In this document: positions 4,405-6,456 of the stretch, one piece after another
Layout of the letters: the number at the start of each line of letters is the position of its first letter
How positions within the stretch are numbered: position 1 is the stretch's first letter
Origin: Flavobacteriaceae bacterium
Lineage (GTDB): Bacteria > Bacteroidota > Bacteroidia > Flavobacteriales > Flavobacteriaceae
Assembly: GCA_018623955.1 (NCBI GenBank)
Contig: JAAZUX010000046.1
Span: 1 to 6,456, forward strand
DNA: 6,456 nt
Reading direction: 5' to 3'
Translations under genes and position numbers: made by a program
Notes under the pieces: model-generated
Seen by the model: only the letters and a program-made list of their open reading frames with translations
Database searches by the model: none
What the model was told of the DNA's origin: nothing

Positions 4405-6456
4405 ATGATTGTCAGTGAAAAAATAGAGAATAAAGAGATTGCAAAGCAGTATAAAGAGCTGCTTCAAATCAGTTATCAAACCCTATCTGATGCGGATAAG
4501 AAATTGATCCGTTCTGCTTTTGACACGGCTGTTGATGCCCACAGAAATCAGCGGCGTAAGTCGGGTGAACCCTATGTTTTGCACCCTATCAGTGTTGCCA
4601 AAATCGTGGCACAAGAGATCGGTCTGGATGCCACCTCTATTGCAGCTGCCCTTTTACACGACGTGGTGGAGGATACCGAGTATAATTTTGACGACATTGA
4701 AAAACTTTTTGGAAGCGATGTAATGAGAATCGTTGAAGGATTGACCAAAATTTCCAAACTCAGTAAAGAGAGTAATGCCTCCCTTCAAGCCGAAAATTTC
4801 AGAAAACTACTGCTTACCCTGAACGACGATATTCGGGTCATCATCATCAAAATTGCAGATCGATTGCACAATATGCAGACCCTTGATGCGATGCCTGAAT
4901 ACAAGCAGGTAAAAATCGCTTCTGAAACACTTTACATCTATGCCCCATTGTCTCACCGTATTGGACTCTACAACATCAAAACTGAACTGGAGGATCTTAG
5001 TTTTAAGTATACTGAAACTGACCGATATAAATCCATTAAAAATAAAATCGAAGACAGTAGGGAGGAACAAGATCAATACATCAAATCCTTTTCTGAAATC
5101 ATTCAATTTGCACTGGCAGAAGAAAAGTTAAAATATCAAATCAAAGGTCGAAGCAAATCTATTTTCTCCATCAACAGGAAAATGACCATGCAAAACATTC
5201 CTTTTGAGAATGTTTTTGACAAGTTTGCCATTCGTATTATTTACAAAGCCACACATCGTAATGAAAAGTTTTTGGCTTGGAAAATATATTCTATCATCAC
5301 GGATCATTTCACCCCAAATCCCACACGACTAAGGGATTGGATTACCGCCCCCAAATCAAACGGATATGAGGCTTTACACATCACCGTCATGGGTCCCAAC
5401 AACAAATGGGTAGAGGTGCAGATAAGGTCCGAACGGATGAATGAAATAGCAGAAAAAGGATATGCTGCACACCACAAATACAAACAAGGGGAGCAAAAAG
5501 ACATCGGAATTGACTCATGGCTGGACAAGCTCCAAGAGGTCTTGGAAAACCATAACGAAAATCCGGTTGATTTTGTAGAGAACTTTAAGCTCAACCTTTA
5601 CGCAAAAGAAATTTTTGTCTTCACTCCAACGGGAGACATAAAATCCCTACCCAAAGGGGCCACCGCTTTGGATTTTGCCTTCAGCATTCACACCGAAATA
5701 GGAATGAAAACCAGAGGGGCTAGAGTCAATGGTAAACTCGTTCCATTAAGCAGAACTTTGAAAAGCGGGGAAAATGTTGAAATTATTACATCTGAAAACA
5801 TCAAACCCACCGCCAACTGGTTGGATTTTGTACAAACCTCAAGGGCCAAATCTAAAATCAAGTCATCGCTCAATGAAGAGAAGAAAAGAATTGCTGAAGA
5901 CGGGCGAGAAACCCTCAGAAGAAAATTAAAACAACTCAAAATCACCCTCAACGACAAAACCATTGGCCACATGCTGAGATATTTCAATCTCAATAACAGT
6001 CTGGATTTGTTTTATCGTGTTGGTTTGGGAACCATTAACAACAAGCAGTTAAAAGATTTCTCAACCGAATTCAACGGAAGTTTCCTCAATTTCTTCAAAA
6101 AAAGAATTAGAAAACAAAGTGTTGCCTACAAAAAAGAAGACAAAGAAGAAATCACACAACGATTTGACACTTTGGTTTTTGGTAGGGAAAAGGAAAGTTT
6201 AAAACACTCTCTATCCCATTGCTGTAATCCCATTGCAGGTGATCCTGTGTTTGGTTTTATCAGCGCCAACGAGGGGGTTAAAGTCCATAAAAAAGATTGT
6301 CCCAATGCCCTGTCATTACAGTCTAACTTCGCATATAGAATCATTAAAGCAAAATGGGTGGATTCCTCCTCCGATGAATTTACCGCCATTTTGAAACTTT
6401 CCGGTATTGACAACATGGGAATTGTCAGTGAGGTAACCCAATCGATTTCCGGAGAC
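4405..6456 (+). CDS. rel: bifunctional (p)ppGpp synthetase/hydrolase, long RelA/SpoT homolog, 3' partial
   Basis: Rel proteins make (p)ppGpp from ATP and GTP/GDP and hydrolyse it, driving the stringent response, with ribosome contact through the C-terminal half. The frame is open to the window end: 684 residues are seen, and about 50-60 of the usual ~740, most of the ACT domain, are missing. The order is: HD hydrolase (about 30-190) with an apparently intact metal and catalytic set, H60, H85-D86, E89-D90 and D152 (LLHDVVEDT, KIADRLHNM); synthetase (about 235-365) with GRSKSIFSINRKM, D272, RLRD (308-311), NGYEALH and VEVQIRSERMNEIAEKG (E337); TGS (about 400-463, FVFTPTGDIKSLPKG, H429); a helical region; a zinc-finger/CC domain with SHCCNPIAGD (C606, C607), H628 and C632; and the ACT start after about 643. 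An active hydrolase plus a basic RxK/RD-type synthetase motif indicates a bifunctional enzyme, not a RelA-type monofunctional one. ATG 4405 is chosen over an in-frame GTG at 4354, which lies upstream of the predicted promoter start. Confidence 0.96.
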   Translation, partial: MIVSEKIENKEIAKQYKELLQISYQTLSDADKKLIRSAFDTAVDAHRNQRRKSGEPYVLHPISVAKIVAQEIGLDATSIAAALLHDVVEDTEYNFDDIEKLFGSDVMRIVEGLTKISKLSKESNASLQAENFRKLLLTLNDDIRVIIIKIADRLHNMQTLDAMPEYKQVKIASETLYIYAPLSHRIGLYNIKTELEDLSFKYTETDRYKSIKNKIEDSREEQDQYIKSFSEIIQFALAEEKLKYQIKGRSKSIFSINRKMTMQNIPFENVFDKFAIRIIYKATHRNEKFLAWKIYSIITDHFTPNPTRLRDWITAPKSNGYEALHITVMGPNNKWVEVQIRSERMNEIAEKGYAAHHKYKQGEQKDIGIDSWLDKLQEVLENHNENPVDFVENFKLNLYAKEIFVFTPTGDIKSLPKGATALDFAFSIHTEIGMKTRGARVNGKLVPLSRTLKSGENVEIITSENIKPTANWLDFVQTSRAKSKIKSSLNEEKKRIAEDGRETLRRKLKQLKITLNDKTIGHMLRYFNLNNSLDLFYRVGLGTINNKQLKDFSTEFNGSFLNFFKKRIRKQSVAYKKEDKEEITQRFDTLVFGREKESLKHSLSHCCNPIAGDPVFGFISANEGVKVHKKDCPNALSLQSNFAYRIIKAKWVDSSSDEFTAILKLSGIDNMGIVSEVTQSISGD

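Noticed and set aside
5688..5993. Antisense open frame of about 100 codons opposite rel, with several similar ones on the - strand across the window
   Set aside because: They lie opposite strongly conserved coding sequence, have low-complexity translations with no recognisable domain, and have no promoter or start context. They are shadows of the real genes.

Overview
The window reads as chromosomal core DNA from a member of the Bacteroidota, most likely of the class Flavobacteriia. The evidence is an AT-rich composition, starts without purine-rich Shine-Dalgarno sequences, two intergenic matches to the Bacteroidota -7 promoter element TAnnTTTG, a gliding-motility lipoprotein of the GldI type, a cyclophilin-FKBP fusion lipoprotein, and a Rel protein with Bacteroidota-style motifs. 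All six genes lie on the + strand, tightly packed, and both end genes are cut by the window edges. There is no gene-free stretch longer than about 45 bp, and no sign of RNA genes, insertion sequences, phage or CRISPR.

Region 1 (2-2451) looks like one operon. It holds a 5'-truncated DHH/DHHA1 phosphoesterase (NrnA type), gldI (overlapping it by 8-26 bp depending on the start) and, 10 bp later, a lipoprotein with an N-terminal cyclophilin and a C-terminal FKBP domain. The two neighbouring lipoproteins together carry three prolyl-isomerase-type domains, which suggests a periplasmic or outer-membrane folding module. In flavobacteria GldI is tied to gliding and so to the type IX secretion machinery.

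Region 2 (2492-3550) encodes a DUF3810-type membrane protein with about three membrane segments and an HExxH zinc-protease-like motif. Two nine-T runs sit close together early in this gene.

Region 3 (3553-6456) holds a SpoU/TrmH-family RNA 2'-O-ribose methyltransferase starting at TTG, then a long Rel (p)ppGpp synthetase/hydrolase cut off in its C-terminal ACT domain. Each has a promoter-like sequence just upstream. The methyltransferase start is bracketed by an imperfect dyad in its promoter spacer and a perfect 11-bp inverted repeat in codons 10-20.

I see no clearly novel multi-gene system. The observations most worth a second look are the 11-bp inverted repeat at the methyltransferase start, the twin poly-T tracts, the predicted membrane metalloprotease, and the isomerase pair next to NrnA.
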